64,000 nt of DNA, taken from the NCBI GenBank assembly GCA_023515745.1, contig JALECJ010000001.1:620001-684000 (forward strand), read 5' to 3'. This document shows, one piece after another, positions 62,801-64,000 of the stretch (positions are counted from its first letter, which is position 1; the number at the start of each line of letters is the position of its first letter). Position numbers and translations under genes: made by a program. A model generated the notes under the pieces. It had not been told where the DNA came from, did not search any database, and saw only the letters and a program-made list of their open reading frames with translations. Origin of the DNA: Amoeboaphelidium protococcarum. Lineage: Eukaryota; Aphelidiomycota; Aphelidea.

Positions 62801-63256
62801 AAACTAGGCCTCCTTCCTGTAATCATTCACAGCCTGCACAAGAACGACGATTAAAATGGAGATAAAGATCGCAAGTCCTTCTACCCAATGCGGCTCAGTC
62901 GAAGTCTTATTAGGCCGCAGCTCCAAGAAGAGACCGACAGCAAGAGATATCACGGCGGCGACTGAGAGAACGATCAGAGTCTTATCATGCAATGCAATCC
63001 ACACCAAGCTTAGAAAGGTCTATGGCGGTTACTCAGGCAGCCTGTTCTCACCAAAATAGTCTTTCCTGATATTGATATCCTCTACTCCATCCTTATTAAG
63101 ACCAGTTTTCACATCAGATCGCAATGTTTGTTGCAATCCCTCAACACCGCCTAAGGAGTGTAGAGCAGACAAGTCTTTCGGGTCGAATAGAGCCTGCAAG
63201 TCTTCAATTTATAGAGGAAATTCATCCTCCGACGTTGGATCATATTGTAGTTCCAT
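59816..63256 (-). CDS. Plasma-membrane-type Ca2+-ATPase, copy 3 (type IIB)
   Basis: 1,146 aa, intronless, ATG 63256 ([20 protein letters not shown]). [64 protein letters not shown]4 [18 protein letters not shown] (VVV instead of VAV), [31 protein letters not shown], and M6 [14 protein letters not shown]. The tail after [20 protein letters not shown] is about 210 residues, with [20 protein letters not shown] resembling copy 2's RLSLYKAIH and then a His/Asp-rich end. The segment after DKTGTLTQ ([19 protein letters not shown]) resembles copy 1 rather than copy 2, suggesting mosaic exchange among the three. Confidence 0.93.
62323..62795 (-). repeat. Near-identical tract shared with PMCA copy 2
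   Basis: Counterpart of 58,140-58,612. Flanking sequence on the N-terminal side (after 62,795) is clearly diverged. Confidence 0.8.
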
Positions 63257-63541
63257 AATTTAAGTGTAAGAATGACAAACTATACGCTATAAAAGATGAT
63301 TTATGAAGTACGCAAAGCTAAATAATCAATCAAGCTCCTGTACTTGAAGGACTAATAAATGGGAAATCGAAAAATTTACCATTCGTGCACCAGTATTTTT
63401 GAAAAAATTAATAAAAAATTCGACGTAAGGAGGAAGAGGAGGGAGAATTATAGAGGAAGATATTCTAATCATTTGATTTCATTACAGAGTATCATGAAGT
63501 GGCGTGAGTCTATTTATAAACTCCGGCATCGGCGAGAATGA
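63257..63541. promoter_or_regulatory. Upstream region of PMCA copy 3
   Basis: 285 bp, A-rich around 63,400. No gene supported. Confidence 0.35.
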
Positions 63542-64000
63542 TCAACTTTAACACTGTTTCGGAACAGGACCGCCTTCAAGCACGCATTTCGATCTTGTTC
63601 CACCGTTACAGCCTTGACTGATTCTGAGACCACAATTCTTACACTTTTTGTCTAAGCGCAGATTTTTCTACTATCCTGAGTCCGTTACGGTCGGAGTAAG
63701 ATCAGTCTGTCCACCCATTTAAGGCACCACCTCATTGCTGACGAATCCAACTTAGCGCACTGTTAAAGACGAAGATTATTCTACTACAGCAGGCTCCTCA
63801 TCGTCAACAATCGCATCCAAATCCAGCTGCTCATCAAGTTCTTCGGCTACAGGATTGGCCAACAGAGTGATCATTCTATCAGGGTAGAGCTACTTACTCT
63901 CACCAACAGCCGGAAAGTGATAATCCAAGGCTACAGTTGCACTTAGCTAATGTTTCACCATTTACAGAGACAATGAGTGGAAGCTGATCGCGTTCTTTCT
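63542..64000 (-). CDS. Partial unrecognised protein, 5' part beyond window
   Basis: C-terminal 152 residues, open from the right edge to TGA 63542. Reads FHSLSLQMVKHQLSATVALD, YHFPAVGESKQLYPDRMITL, then an acidic stretch (EELDEQLDLDAIVDDEEPAV) and a cysteine-containing basic end (KKCKNCGLRISQGCNGGTRS then KCVLEGGPVPKQCQS). The C-x2-C...C...C spacing could bind zinc. No family recognised. Confidence 0.55.

Overview
The window is nuclear DNA of a microbial eukaryote that does not use the standard genetic code. TAA and TAG are read as glutamine and TGA is the only stop. This follows from many conserved proteins (P-type ATPases, HOG1-type MAP kinase, CHO2, ribonucleotide reductase R2, exosome and AP-2 subunits) that are open and in register only if TAR = Gln. 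With that code almost every gene becomes one or two long exons. Introns are spliceosomal, mostly about 48-91 nt, with GTAAGT/GTATGT-like donors. Gene content points to the fungal lineage: a CHO2-type phosphatidylethanolamine methyltransferase of about 1,050 aa, TOM22, PEX14, CTF4, ELP6, Trm734/WDR6, TFIIA large subunit and a TGY MAP kinase. Metazoan-like CC2D1/Lgd and LU7TM genes are also present. I infer an early-diverging holomycotan such as an aphelid or relative. A ciliate was considered and is less likely. The species is not determined.

Layout. 1-6,650: partial RhoGEF (-), MTR3-like exosome subunit (+), type II cation ATPase with a long N-terminal extension (-). 7,490-9,744: an unrecognised gene (+) and an EF-hand/coiled-coil protein (-). 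10,477-20,277: plasma-membrane-type Ca2+-ATPase (PMCA) copy 1, CHO2 and CC2D1, all (+). 20,516-25,594: small or unrecognised genes around the checkpoint kinase CHK1. 26,271-28,175: an unrecognised gene carrying a 519-bp TA-flanked inverted-repeat element (MITE). 28,623-39,689: PrxQ-type peroxiredoxin, a secreted GPI-like protein, coatomer zeta, HOG1 MAPK, AP-2 sigma, TFIIA large subunit, PEX14, acyl-CoA-binding protein and a membrane protein. 39,726-55,055: CTF4, a coiled-coil protein, a small membrane protein, LUD-domain protein, TOM22, IBA57, an LU7TM protein, RNR2, ELP6 and WDR6. 55,675-63,256: a tandem pair of PMCA paralogues sharing a nearly identical central tract, then a partial unknown gene at the right edge.

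Themes. Three PMCA pumps and a fourth type II pump suggest heavy investment in cation export. DNA replication and checkpoint genes (RNR2, CTF4, CHK1) occur together with ACGCGT motifs upstream of RNR2 and CTF4, as in fungal MBF control. Mitochondrial and peroxisomal import genes (TOM22, PEX14) and Fe-S assembly (IBA57) indicate conventional organelles. Gene boundaries come from reading by eye, so exon limits of unrecognised genes are provisional.
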